A DNA stretch of 5,612 nucleotides from an uncultured Coriobacteriaceae bacterium (GTDB lineage: Bacteria; Actinomycetota; Coriobacteriia; Coriobacteriales; Atopobiaceae). The stretch is from the NCBI GenBank assembly GCA_902766805.1, contig CACXFF010000167.1:1-5612 (forward strand), in the 5' to 3' direction. Below the pieces are notes generated by a model that made no database searches, was not told the origin of the DNA, and was given only the letters and a program-made list of their open reading frames with translations. This document shows, piece by piece, positions 1-5,247 of this stretch; position 1 is the first letter of the stretch; the number at the start of each line of letters is the position of its first letter. Both the position numbers and the translations under genes were made by a program.

Positions 1-311
1 CGGCGCTCGGCATCGATGAGCTCCTGGTAGATGAGGCCGCTCGTGAAATTGGAATCGGCCGTGAGGTTCTCGTTCACGAAACGCTCGTAGTGGCCCAGGT
101 CCAGGTCGGTCTCCTTGCCGTCCTCGGTTACGAATACCTCGCCGTGCTGGAAGGGGCTCATCGTGCCTGGATCGACGTTGAGGTAGGGATCTGCCTTCTG
201 CATCATGACGCGGTAACCGCGCGCCTTGAGCAGACGCCCCAACGACGCCGCCGTGATGCCTTTGCCCAGCGCCGAAACGACGCCACCTGTCACGAAGATG
301 TGCTTTGCCAT
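1..311 (-). CDS. pyrG: CTP synthase, N-terminal part (gene runs off the left edge)
   Basis: CTP synthase makes CTP from UTP, ATP and glutamine-derived ammonia, the last step of de novo pyrimidine nucleotide synthesis in the cytosol. Only the first 103 codons of a protein usually about 530-550 residues long are present, all within the amidoligase (synthetase) domain. The start MAKHIFVTGGVVSALGKG carries the family P-loop (GGVVSALGKG, residues 9-18, Lys17). It is followed by DPYLNVDPGTMSP (41-53), QHGEVFVTEDG (55-65) and TDLDLGHYERF (68-78), which includes the Mg-binding Asp71. Residues 14 (Ala, often Ser) and 40 (Ala, often Leu or Phe) are mild variants. The ATG at 311 is preceded by a G-rich stretch (GGGGG, 5 nt upstream) and matches the family start exactly. 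The gene lies 170 nt downstream of recN behind its own leader. The identification is near certain; the C-terminal glutaminase domain cannot be assessed. Confidence 0.97.
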   Translation of the reverse strand, partial: MAKHIFVTGGVVSALGKGITAASLGRLLKARGYRVMMQKADPYLNVDPGTMSPFQHGEVFVTEDGKETDLDLGHYERFVNENLTADSNFTSGLIYQELIDAER

Positions 312-318
312 GATTGCC

Positions 319-359
319 CCCGTATCTCCCTGCGCCACCGCGCGTGGAACACCTACGGG
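319..359 (-). promoter_or_regulatory. pyrG leader stem that can mask the ribosome binding site
   Basis: In the pyrG transcript CCCGTA (359-354) can pair with TACGGG (324-319). A nested hairpin CCAC-GCGCG-GTGG lies inside (347-335). The 3' arm runs into the G-rich Shine-Dalgarno-like run just before the ATG at 311, so the folded form would partly occlude the ribosome binding site. The pairing is seen in the sequence; a regulatory role is inference. It does not resemble a riboswitch class I can name. Confidence 0.4.
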
Positions 360-364
360 ATTTC

Positions 365-394
365 ATGGTAACGCGCTTTACCAACCCGTTGCAA
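365..394 (-). promoter_or_regulatory. possible pyrG promoter
   Basis: Reading on the minus strand, TTGCAA (394-389) and TACCAT (370-365) are spaced by 18 nt. Each matches four of six consensus positions for -35 and -10 boxes. Transcription would start near position 358, leaving a leader of roughly 45-50 nt that contains the RBS-masking stem. A small dyad GGTAA-N6-TTACC (382-367) overlaps the -10 box and could be an operator. This is a moderate match only. Confidence 0.35.
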
Positions 395-400
395 GCCGTT

Positions 401-481
401 TGGCACATTTCTCCCCAGACAAGCCTGCCGCCCTCAAGTACGGGTTGAGGGCGGCAGGCTTGTCTGGGGAGAAATGTGCCA
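401..481. repeat. perfect 37-bp inverted repeat (recN/pyrG intergenic hairpin)
   Basis: The arm at 401-437 is the exact reverse complement of 445-481, separated by a 7-nt loop (gtacggg). There is no mismatch over 37 bp. In transcripts of recN the hairpin begins at the base immediately after the TGA stop, so it covers the gene's 3' end. The base after the 3' arm is A and the downstream sequence (AACGGCTTGC) has no T-tract. It is therefore not a classical intrinsic terminator, although a tract-less hairpin terminator or a transcript-stabilising structure is possible. A miniature repeat element is another option. No target-site duplication is evident around it. Confidence 0.9.
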
Positions 482-2107
482 TCAAGCAGAGACGCTGGCG
501 AGCATCTCGCGCGCGTGGGCCAAGCTGGTCTCGCTCGTGTCACCCGAGAGCATGCGCGCGAGCTCGGCCACGCGCTCCTCCCCCGTGACCTCGCGCAGCT
601 GCGTCTCGGGCAGCTCGCCCGCGCTTTTGGAGACCAGGTAGTGGCACTGCGCCTGAACGGCCACCTGCGCGAGGTGGGTGACCACGATCACCTGGTGGGT
701 GGTGGCGAGGTCTGCCAACACGGCCGCCAAGGCGAGCGCCGTCGCCCCGCCCACGCCCGCATCCACCTCATCGAAGACAAGCGTGCTCACGGCGTCGGAG
801 GCGCCTTGGACGACCTTGCAGGCGAGCATCACGCGCGAGACCTCGCCGCCCGACGCGATCCGACGCAAGGGCCGCGCTGCCATGCCTGCGCCCGGGCGAT
901 AGAGGAACTCCACGTGGCTGGGGCCCGTGGCGACCCATTGGGAGCGCGGCAGGCGCTCACTGGCCACCTCGAGTCGGGCGCTTCCCATCTCCAGGCGCTC
1001 CATCTGCCGCGTGACGGCCTGGGAGAAGAGCGGCGCGGCTTCGGCGCGGGCCGCTTCCAGCTCGTCGGCAGCGGCAGACAGCGCCTTCTCTGCAGCCTCG
1101 GCCGCACGGCGGGCCTTGCGCATGTGCACGCCAGAGTCCTGCGAGAGCGCCACGATCTCCGCAGCCTGTGCGCGCCGGGCCAACAGGTCCTCGATGCCCG
1201 GCCCATACGAGCGCAAGAGCCCCTGGTAGGCGCCCATGCGCTCCTGCATGCGAATCAGCTCATCCTCGTCGAGGTCGAGCCGGCTGGCATAGGAACGCAG
1301 CTCGGAGGCAGCGTCTTCTATGTCGATGAGGGCGCTGCGGATCTGCTCGGACAGCGGGCGCAGCTCGGAGTCATAGCGCAGCGCGCCCTCCAGCTCGGAG
1401 AGCGCCTCACCGAGCGCGTCGGTCGCACCTCCGTCCTCGCCGAGCGCTGCGGCCGCACCGGCCACGCTGCGCAGGAGCGTCTCGCCGTGCTCCGCGCGCG
1501 GCAGGTCACGCTCGAGCTGCTCATAGTCCTGCACCGAAGGGTTCACCGCGTCGATGCGCTGCAAAACGAAGCTCGCCTCGTCCAGGCGCTCGGCGGACTG
1601 CGAAGCGAGCTCAGTCACGCGCTCGAGCTCCCGCGCCGCCTCGCGGGCACGAGACAGCGCCTCTCCCCAAGCCGCACGTGCCTGCGCCACCCGCGCCCCC
1701 GCCCACGCGTCCAGGATCTCCACGTGCGTGCCGACCGCCAGCAGGCGCTGGTGCTCGTGCTGGCCGCACAGGTCCACCGTGGCGCCCAGGCCAGACGCCA
1801 GCTCGCGCACCGACGCCATGGAGCCGTCGATGCTCACGCGCCCGCGGCCGTCGGCGCCCACCCGGCGGCGCACCACGTGCCCGTCCGGGTCATCGTCGCT
1901 GTAGAAACGCCCCTCCACCACCAGGGCATCGCTGCCCTCGCGCACGGAGCCCGCGTCAGCGCGCTCGCCGATGAGCAGCTTGAGGGCCGAGAGCAGGGCC
2001 GACTTGCCGGCGCCCGTCTCACCCGTGATGGCCGTCAGGCCCGGCACGGGCGTCAAAGTCGCGTCACGGATGAGCGCGACGTCTGTGACATGCAGCTCGT
2101 CGATCAT
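482..2107 (-). CDS. recN: DNA repair protein RecN (SMC-like ATPase)
   Basis: RecN is a cytosolic SMC-like ATPase recruited to DNA double-strand breaks, where it helps hold ends or sister chromatids together for recombination. The 541-residue product is close to the usual 550-570. Walker A is GETGAGKS (29-36). A long charged, Ala/Glu/Arg-rich middle follows, consistent with coiled-coil arms. The C-terminal head has the ABC signature SGGEVSRVMLA (419-429), Walker B LVFDEVDAGVGG (443-454) and the H-loop VTHLAQVA (476-483). The open frame extends upstream to 2257, but family alignment begins at MIDELHVTDVALI, so I place the start at 2107. That ATG overlaps the nadK stop as ATGA and has AAGGG 6 nt upstream, implying translational coupling to nadK. 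A perfect 37-bp inverted repeat follows the stop codon without a gap. No SOS-type operator is identifiable next to the gene. Confidence 0.97.
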   Translation of the reverse strand: MIDELHVTDVALIRDATLTPVPGLTAITGETGAGKSALLSALKLLIGERADAGSVREGSDALVVEGRFYSDDDPDGHVVRRRVGADGRGRVSIDGSMASVRELASGLGATVDLCGQHEHQRLLAVGTHVEILDAWAGARVAQARAAWGEALSRAREAARELERVTELASQSAERLDEASFVLQRIDAVNPSVQDYEQLERDLPRAEHGETLLRSVAGAAAALGEDGGATDALGEALSELEGALRYDSELRPLSEQIRSALIDIEDAASELRSYASRLDLDEDELIRMQERMGAYQGLLRSYGPGIEDLLARRAQAAEIVALSQDSGVHMRKARRAAEAAEKALSAAADELEAARAEAAPLFSQAVTRQMERLEMGSARLEVASERLPRSQWVATGPSHVEFLYRPGAGMAARPLRRIASGGEVSRVMLACKVVQGASDAVSTLVFDEVDAGVGGATALALAAVLADLATTHQVIVVTHLAQVAVQAQCHYLVSKSAGELPETQLREVTGEERVAELARMLSGDTSETSLAHAREMLASVSA

Positions 2108-2958
2108 CGGACGCCCTTGCCGTAGAAGACGCGGCTCACCGACTGGTAGAAGCTCTGCGGACCGCGGTCGAGCAGCAGGATGTCGCCAGGGCCCCTGCGC
2201 ACCCTGACCCGCGTGACGCGGCTCCCCAGCTCGACCGGCTGTCCGTCCACGAAGCAAGAGCGCTCCACGGGACGCTCGGGAGAGACGGAGAGCTCCACGA
2301 CGTCCGAACTGTTGGTGAGGAAGGCGCGCGCCTGGATGGTGTGCGGGGCGATGGGCACGCAGATCATGCCCCCGAACTCCGGCTCCACGATGGGGCCGCC
2401 CGCGGACAGGGCGTAGCCCGTGGAGCCGGTGGCCGTCGCGACCACGAAGCCGTCGCCACGCAGGCGGTCCACCGGCGTGCCCGAGACGGAGATGTCCAGC
2501 TCCACGATGTCCCCGTAGATGCCATGGGTGAGCGCGACGTCGTTCAGAGCGAAGCAGCGAAGGGTGTCCACGCTGCCGTCGGCGCGCTCCACCCAGGCCT
2601 CGACGTCGAGCGTGGCGCGGCGCGAGAGGTGCAGCTCGCCCGCGATCGCGTCGGCAACCAGCTGGACGATGTCATCACCGATGGTGGCGCAGGTGAGGAA
2701 GCCCAAGTGCCCGTACGAAATGCCCACGAGCGGGACTTCGGAGTAGTTGACGATCCGGGCGCCTCGCAGGAGCGTGCCGTCACCGCCCAAGGTGACCACC
2801 AGGTCACAGTCTTCGGCCGTGCACACGGCGTCGGGCTCCTTCTTCTTGTCGGGCGCCCATGCGACCTCGACGCCCTCGTGCTTGAGCCACGCGTCCAGCT
2901 GCACCGCAGCGGCGGTCGCTGCCGGACGGGAGTAGTTGGGGATCAGAAGGATCTTCAT
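2104..2958 (-). CDS. nadK: NAD kinase (ATP-NAD kinase)
   Basis: NAD kinase phosphorylates NAD to NADP in the cytosol and is the only route to NADP in most bacteria. The 284-residue protein has the catalytic GGDGT motif (58-62, Asp60) and LGFLT (85-89). It also has the NAD-binding Asn-acid pair Asn139-Asp140 (often Asn-Glu), the glycine-rich TGSTGYALSAGGPI segment (177-190) and FVDGQ (236-240). Two residues of the glycine-rich motif differ from the usual TPTGSTAY: Ala176 replaces Pro and Gly181 replaces Ala. An ATG also occurs at 2973, but it lacks a ribosome site and would add only MFGGS. The ATG at 2958 has GGAGG 4 nt upstream and gives the canonical beginning MKILLIPNYS, so I chose it. The gene follows a 262-nt gap, probably starts its own transcript, and overlaps recN by 4 nt. 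Confidence 0.96.
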   Translation of the reverse strand: MKILLIPNYSRPAATAAAVQLDAWLKHEGVEVAWAPDKKKEPDAVCTAEDCDLVVTLGGDGTLLRGARIVNYSEVPLVGISYGHLGFLTCATIGDDIVQLVADAIAGELHLSRRATLDVEAWVERADGSVDTLRCFALNDVALTHGIYGDIVELDISVSGTPVDRLRGDGFVVATATGSTGYALSAGGPIVEPEFGGMICVPIAPHTIQARAFLTNSSDVVELSVSPERPVERSCFVDGQPVELGSRVTRVRVRRGPGDILLLDRGPQSFYQSVSRVFYGKGVR

Positions 2959-2962
2959 GCTG

Positions 2963-2967
2963 CCTCC
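2963..2967 (-). promoter_or_regulatory. Shine-Dalgarno of nadK, decides the start
   Basis: GGAGG (2967-2963 on the minus strand) lies 4 nt before the ATG at 2958. It falls inside the frame that would be read from the alternative ATG at 2973, which has no purine-rich site of its own. This favours the shorter protein. Confidence 0.75.
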
Positions 2968-2988
2968 GAACATCGGTTTGCTTTTGCT

Positions 2989-3017
2989 ATCTTAGCATTC
3001 CGAGCGGCAGCGCGTGA
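2989..3017 (-). promoter_or_regulatory. possible nadK-recN promoter
   Basis: On the minus strand TAAGAT (2994-2989) is a reasonable -10 box in an AT-richer patch. The start would be near 2982, with a leader of about 25 nt before nadK. The -35 position at 17-nt spacing reads TCACGC (3017-3012), which is weak. The -10 box sits in a small dyad, GCTA-TCT-TAGC on the plus strand (2986-2996). Confidence 0.35.
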
Positions 3018-3038
3018 GATGACCCGCGTCCTCTTGCG

Positions 3039-3064
3039 CCCCGAAGGCCGGCCATGATTCGGGG
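3039..3064. other. GC-rich hairpin in the tlyA-nadK gap
   Basis: CCCCGAA (3039-3045) is the reverse complement of TTCGGGG (3058-3064), a perfect 7-bp stem with a 12-nt loop that includes GGCCGGCC. It lies between the 36-nt repeats and the nadK promoter, where a terminator for the asp23-tlyA operon might be expected. There is no T-tract on either side, so terminator function is only a possibility. Confidence 0.4.
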
Positions 3065-3089
3065 GCCAAAGAGCAAGGCACATCGACTC

Positions 3090-3125
3090 GAGTTTCTTAC
3101 CCACGAGAAGTAAGGTTCTCGGCCG
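3090..3125. repeat. 36-nt dyad repeat, copy 1
   Basis: This unit begins GAGTTTCTTAC and ends TTCTCGGCCG on the plus strand. It matches copy 2 (3154-3189) at 29 of 36 positions with no gap. It is internally dyad-symmetric: GAG-N3-CTTAC (3090-3100) faces GTAAG-N3-CTC (3110-3120) across 9 nt. This is compatible with a dimeric protein's binding site or a small hairpin. The function is unknown. Confidence 0.75.
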
Positions 3126-3153
3126 AATACGCCCGTTTGGGGGGTGTGGAGGG

Positions 3154-3189
3154 GAGTTTCTTACCTGTGAGGGGTGAGATTCTCGGCCG
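3154..3189. repeat. 36-nt dyad repeat, copy 2
   Basis: This is the second unit, starting exactly 64 bp from the start of copy 1 with a 28-bp spacer between them. The first 12 bases and the last 10 bases are identical to copy 1, and the seven differences all fall in the middle. The inner dyad is partly decayed: CTTAC (3160-3164) faces GTGAG (3174-3178), which pairs only with one T-G wobble. The repeat lies 32 bp past the tlyA stop. Confidence 0.75.
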
Positions 3190-3220
3190 GGCGGACCGTG
3201 CGGGCTCGCGCTGGATCTCC

Positions 3221-3991
3221 CTAGGAAAGGATGCCGTAGAGGAGGTACTCCACGTTGCCTTTGGCGCCATGGATGGGGCTTTCCACTGCCGTGCCATAGG
3301 CCGCAGGATACGCGTCGACGGGCGCGACGAGGACAAACCCCGCCCGCTCGAAGGCTGCGCTCAGCTTGGCGACCACGGCCTCGCGCACGCGCGCGCTGCT
3401 GACCACGCCGCCCTCCCCCACCTGCTCGCGCGGGGCCTCGAACTGCGGCTTGATCAGGCTGAGGAAGCCGCCGCCCTCATGCAGCAGCTCACAGACCGCA
3501 GGCAGCACGCGCTCCACGCTCGTGAACGACACGTCGCACACGGCCAGGTCCACGCTGCCCTCACGGCCCGTGCCCGCAAGGTCCTCCATGCGCGTGCGCT
3601 CGAGCAGCTCCACCCGCGCGTCGTTGCGCAGGCTCCAGTCGAACTGCGCGAAGCCCACGTCCACCGCGAGCACCCGCGCTGCCCCGTGCTGCAGCAGACA
3701 GTCGGTGAAGCCCCCCGTGGAACAGCCCACGTCCAGACAGCTCAGGCCGCTGGGGTCCACATGGTAGGCGGAGAGGCCGCGCTCGAGCTTGAGGCCTCCG
3801 CGGCTCACGTAGGGCAGCTGGCCGCGCACGTGCAGCTCTATGCCGGGAAGCACCTGCTCTCCCGGCCGCTCCAGACGCCGGTCAGACGTAGACACGTCAC
3901 CCGCCATCACGGCGCGCAACGCATCCTCGGTCGTACGGAAGAATCCTTGGGAAACCAGCTCGGCGTCGAGCCTCACACGGCGCGGGCTCAC
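3221..3991 (-). CDS. tlyA: TlyA-family rRNA 2'-O-methyltransferase (hemolysin A family)
   Basis: TlyA proteins methylate ribose 2'-hydroxyls of cytidines in 23S rRNA and, in longer forms, also 16S rRNA. In mycobacteria loss of this activity gives capreomycin resistance. The 256-residue protein has an N-terminal S4-like RNA-binding domain (about 5-60: RLDAELVSQG, then AVMAGDVSTSD) and a linker YVSRGGLKLE (61-70). An FtsJ-like Rossmann domain follows, with SAM motif CLDVGCSTGGFTD (85-97) and acidic VDVG (110-113). The likely K-D-K-E catalytic set is Lys68, Asp153 (in CDVSF), Lys181 (in IKPQFE) and Glu237 by spacing. GNVEYLL near the end is also family-typical. The start is GTG at 3991, overlapping the xseB stop as GTGA. 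The only purine-rich site (GAGG) is 10 nt away, so coupling to xseB is likely. The length and S4 domain place it in the TlyA group; the exact rRNA targets are inferred. Confidence 0.95.
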   Translation of the reverse strand: MSPRRVRLDAELVSQGFFRTTEDALRAVMAGDVSTSDRRLERPGEQVLPGIELHVRGQLPYVSRGGLKLERGLSAYHVDPSGLSCLDVGCSTGGFTDCLLQHGAARVLAVDVGFAQFDWSLRNDARVELLERTRMEDLAGTGREGSVDLAVCDVSFTSVERVLPAVCELLHEGGGFLSLIKPQFEAPREQVGEGGVVSSARVREAVVAKLSAAFERAGFVLVAPVDAYPAAYGTAVESPIHGAKGNVEYLLYGILS

Positions 3992-4260
3992 GAGCGTGGC
4001 GCCTCGGCAGCGTCAGCCGCTTGGGCGGCCTCGGTCGTCCCGGCTGCGTCCACCTCGGCCAGACGCTCGAGCTCGGCAGCCGAAAAATCGGTGTTGTCCA
4101 CCAGCTCCACCGCCTTCGAACCCAGCGCGATGGCCTCATCGAAGAGGTCCAGAGACTTCTCCAACGAGATGTCACGGTCGCGCACTTGGGAGACGATCTC
4201 GTCCAAGCGGCCGGTGACGTCGTCGAAGGTCTGATAGCGCGAGAGATCGCGCCGCGCCAT
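3988..4260 (-). CDS. xseB: exodeoxyribonuclease VII small subunit
   Basis: XseB is the small helical subunit that binds the catalytic XseA to form exonuclease VII, a cytosolic single-strand-specific DNA nuclease. The 90-residue product has the family pattern between residues 9 and 61: YQTFDDVTGRLDEIV, then DISLEKSLDLFDEAIALGSKAVELV, read as two amphipathic helices. Residues from about 68 onward form a low-complexity Ala/Glu/Asp tail beyond the conserved core. The ATG at 4260 shares one base with the nusB stop (TAATG) and has GGAGG (4272-4268) 7 nt upstream inside the last nusB codons. The gene for the large subunit, usually adjacent, is not in this window: nusB lies directly upstream and tlyA directly downstream. 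The identification rests on the helix pattern, length and context. Confidence 0.9.
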   Translation of the reverse strand: MARRDLSRYQTFDDVTGRLDEIVSQVRDRDISLEKSLDLFDEAIALGSKAVELVDNTDFSAAELERLAEVDAAGTTEAAQAADAAEAPRS

Positions 4261-4850
4261 TACTCCGCCTCCCCGTCCAAGGCAGCGAGGTCGGCAAGCG
4301 AGCTCGCGCGCGCGGCGTCTGCCGTGTCGGCGGGGACAGCAGCGGCCTGGCGGGCCTCCGCAGCCTCCGCGGCCGCCTGTGCGGCACGCTCCTGCTCGGC
4401 GGCGATGAGCGCAGGATCCACGTTGTCGCGCACCACACGACCCAGCACGCCGTTGATGAACTTGGCAGAGTCGTCCGTGCCAAAGGCCTTGGCAAGCTCG
4501 ACCGACTCGTCGATGGTCACCGCGACGGGAACCTCGTCCACGTGCAAGATCTCGTAGACGGCCACGCGCATGAGGTTGCGGTCGACGGCCGGCATGCGCG
4601 AGACTTCCCAGCGCTCGGAGGCATTGGCCACCACGTGGTCGAGCTCGGGGATGCAGGAAAAGGTGCCCAGGGCGAGGTCGCGGCCGTATTCATCGAGCGG
4701 CCCCTGCGACACCGCGTAGTCGCCCGCCAGGACATCCTCTACCGTGCGCCCGCAGGCTTCGGCCTGGAACAGCAGCTGCAGGGCCTGGCAACGCGCCAGC
4801 GTCCTGCCAAAAAAGATACGCCCCTCTTCGGACGAGCCAACACCTGCCAC
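4260..4850 (-). CDS. nusB: transcription antitermination protein NusB with Ala-rich C-terminal tail
   Basis: NusB joins NusE (S10) on the boxA RNA of rRNA leaders to form the antitermination complex. The 196-residue product is longer than the usual 130-160. The all-helical core spans roughly residues 14-147, with the RNA-binding arginine segment FGRTLARCQALQLLFQ (14-29), RMPAVDRNLMRVAVYEIL (85-102) and IDESVELAKAFGTDDSAKFINGVL (113-136), all family hallmarks. Residues 148-196 are an Ala/Glu-rich tail (AAEQERAAQAAAEAAEARQ and onward) without recognisable family similarity. The start is GTG at 4850; AAGGAG lies 5 nt upstream, overlapping the end of the asp23 gene, which ends 2 nt before. The stop shares one base with the xseB start. 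Tight packing implies co-transcription with asp23, xseB and tlyA. Confidence 0.95.
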   Translation of the reverse strand: MAGVGSSEEGRIFFGRTLARCQALQLLFQAEACGRTVEDVLAGDYAVSQGPLDEYGRDLALGTFSCIPELDHVVANASERWEVSRMPAVDRNLMRVAVYEILHVDEVPVAVTIDESVELAKAFGTDDSAKFINGVLGRVVRDNVDPALIAAEQERAAQAAAEAAEARQAAAVPADTADAARASSLADLAALDGEAE

Positions 4851-4852
4851 GC

Positions 4853-5224
4853 TTACTCCTTCGGGAAGACGATTTCGTCGATGTACACGTTGACCTCGGT
4901 CACCGGCACGCCGATCTGGGCCTTGACGGCCTCAGAGACGGCACGGCGCAGGTCTTCGGCGAGCTTGGTGAAGCGATAGCCAAAGAAGACCGTGACGTGA
5001 ACGTCGATGGCAAGGCCGTCCTCGGTCTTGGTGCAGGTGACGGGGTGGGCGACCACGGCGGGCTGCTGTGTGAACAGCGAAACCAGACCGCTGCGAATCT
5101 CCTCCAGCAGGTCACGCTCCCCGACCGACGCGACGCCAGCGACCTTCTCCGCCGCCATGCGCACGATGGTGGTCGTCACCTCTTCGGAGACGCCGATGCC
5201 AGAAATGACGAGCTCGTTGTCCAT
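4853..5224 (-). CDS. Asp23/Gls24 family protein
   Basis: This small protein belongs to the Asp23/Gls24 (DUF322) family, found in Gram-positive bacteria. Members are linked to alkaline or general envelope stress; the YqhY-type members sit beside nusB or acetyl-CoA carboxylase genes. The 123-residue product has the family layout: ISGIGVSEEVTTTIVRMAAEKVAGV (7-31) with the conserved helix and V-GV turn, a central strand segment GLAIDVHVTVFFGYRF (70-85) and the closing VNVYIDEIVF (111-120). No signal peptide or membrane segment is visible, so it is presumably cytosolic or membrane-associated through a partner. ATG at 5224 has AAAGGA 5 nt upstream. It is the first gene of the cluster after the efp terminator and ends 2 nt before nusB. 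Its precise role is unknown; position argues for a YqhY-like housekeeping member rather than an inducible Gls24. Confidence 0.9.
   Translation of the reverse strand: MDNELVISGIGVSEEVTTTIVRMAAEKVAGVASVGERDLLEEIRSGLVSLFTQQPAVVAHPVTCTKTEDGLAIDVHVTVFFGYRFTKLAEDLRRAVSEAVKAQIGVPVTEVNVYIDEIVFPKE
4856..4861 (-). promoter_or_regulatory. Shine-Dalgarno of nusB, supports GTG start
   Basis: AAGGAG (4861-4856 on the minus strand) lies within the final codons of the asp23-family gene, 5 nt before GTG at 4850. It is the strongest ribosome site in the window and supports a GTG rather than an internal start for nusB. Confidence 0.8.
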
Positions 5225-5247
5225 GGGTATCCTTTCGGGATGTGTGA

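Noticed and set aside
401..481. Classical Rho-independent terminator for recN
   Set aside because: The stem is far longer than usual and there is no T-tract after either arm, so I list it as an inverted repeat with unproven terminator function.
476..2125. Long plus-strand open frame of about 549 codons opposite recN
   Set aside because: It is a shadow of the GC-rich recN gene. Its translation is Arg/His/Ala-rich with no recognisable domain, while the minus strand encodes all RecN motifs.
2108..2257. Upstream-extended start for recN
   Set aside because: The extra 50 residues lie wholly inside nadK, are low-complexity in recN's frame, and precede the canonical RecN N-terminus. The ATG at 2107 has a ribosome site and the usual 4-nt overlap.
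2959..2973. ATG at 2973 as the nadK start
   Set aside because: It has no Shine-Dalgarno, whereas the ATG at 2958 has GGAGG 4 nt upstream and gives the family-typical N-terminus.
3138..3154. G-quadruplex between the two 36-nt repeats
   Set aside because: The G-rich patch has only two runs of three or more G in separate blocks, not the four needed for a standard intramolecular quadruplex.
3090..3189. CRISPR array (36-nt repeats with a 28-nt spacer)
   Set aside because: The dimensions fit, but there are only two copies, they differ at 7 of 36 positions, no further unit follows on either side, and no cas gene is present.
3137..4234. Plus-strand open frame of about 365 codons opposite tlyA and xseB
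   Set aside because: It spans two well-supported opposite-strand genes and their junction, has unlikely composition and matches no family I recognise.
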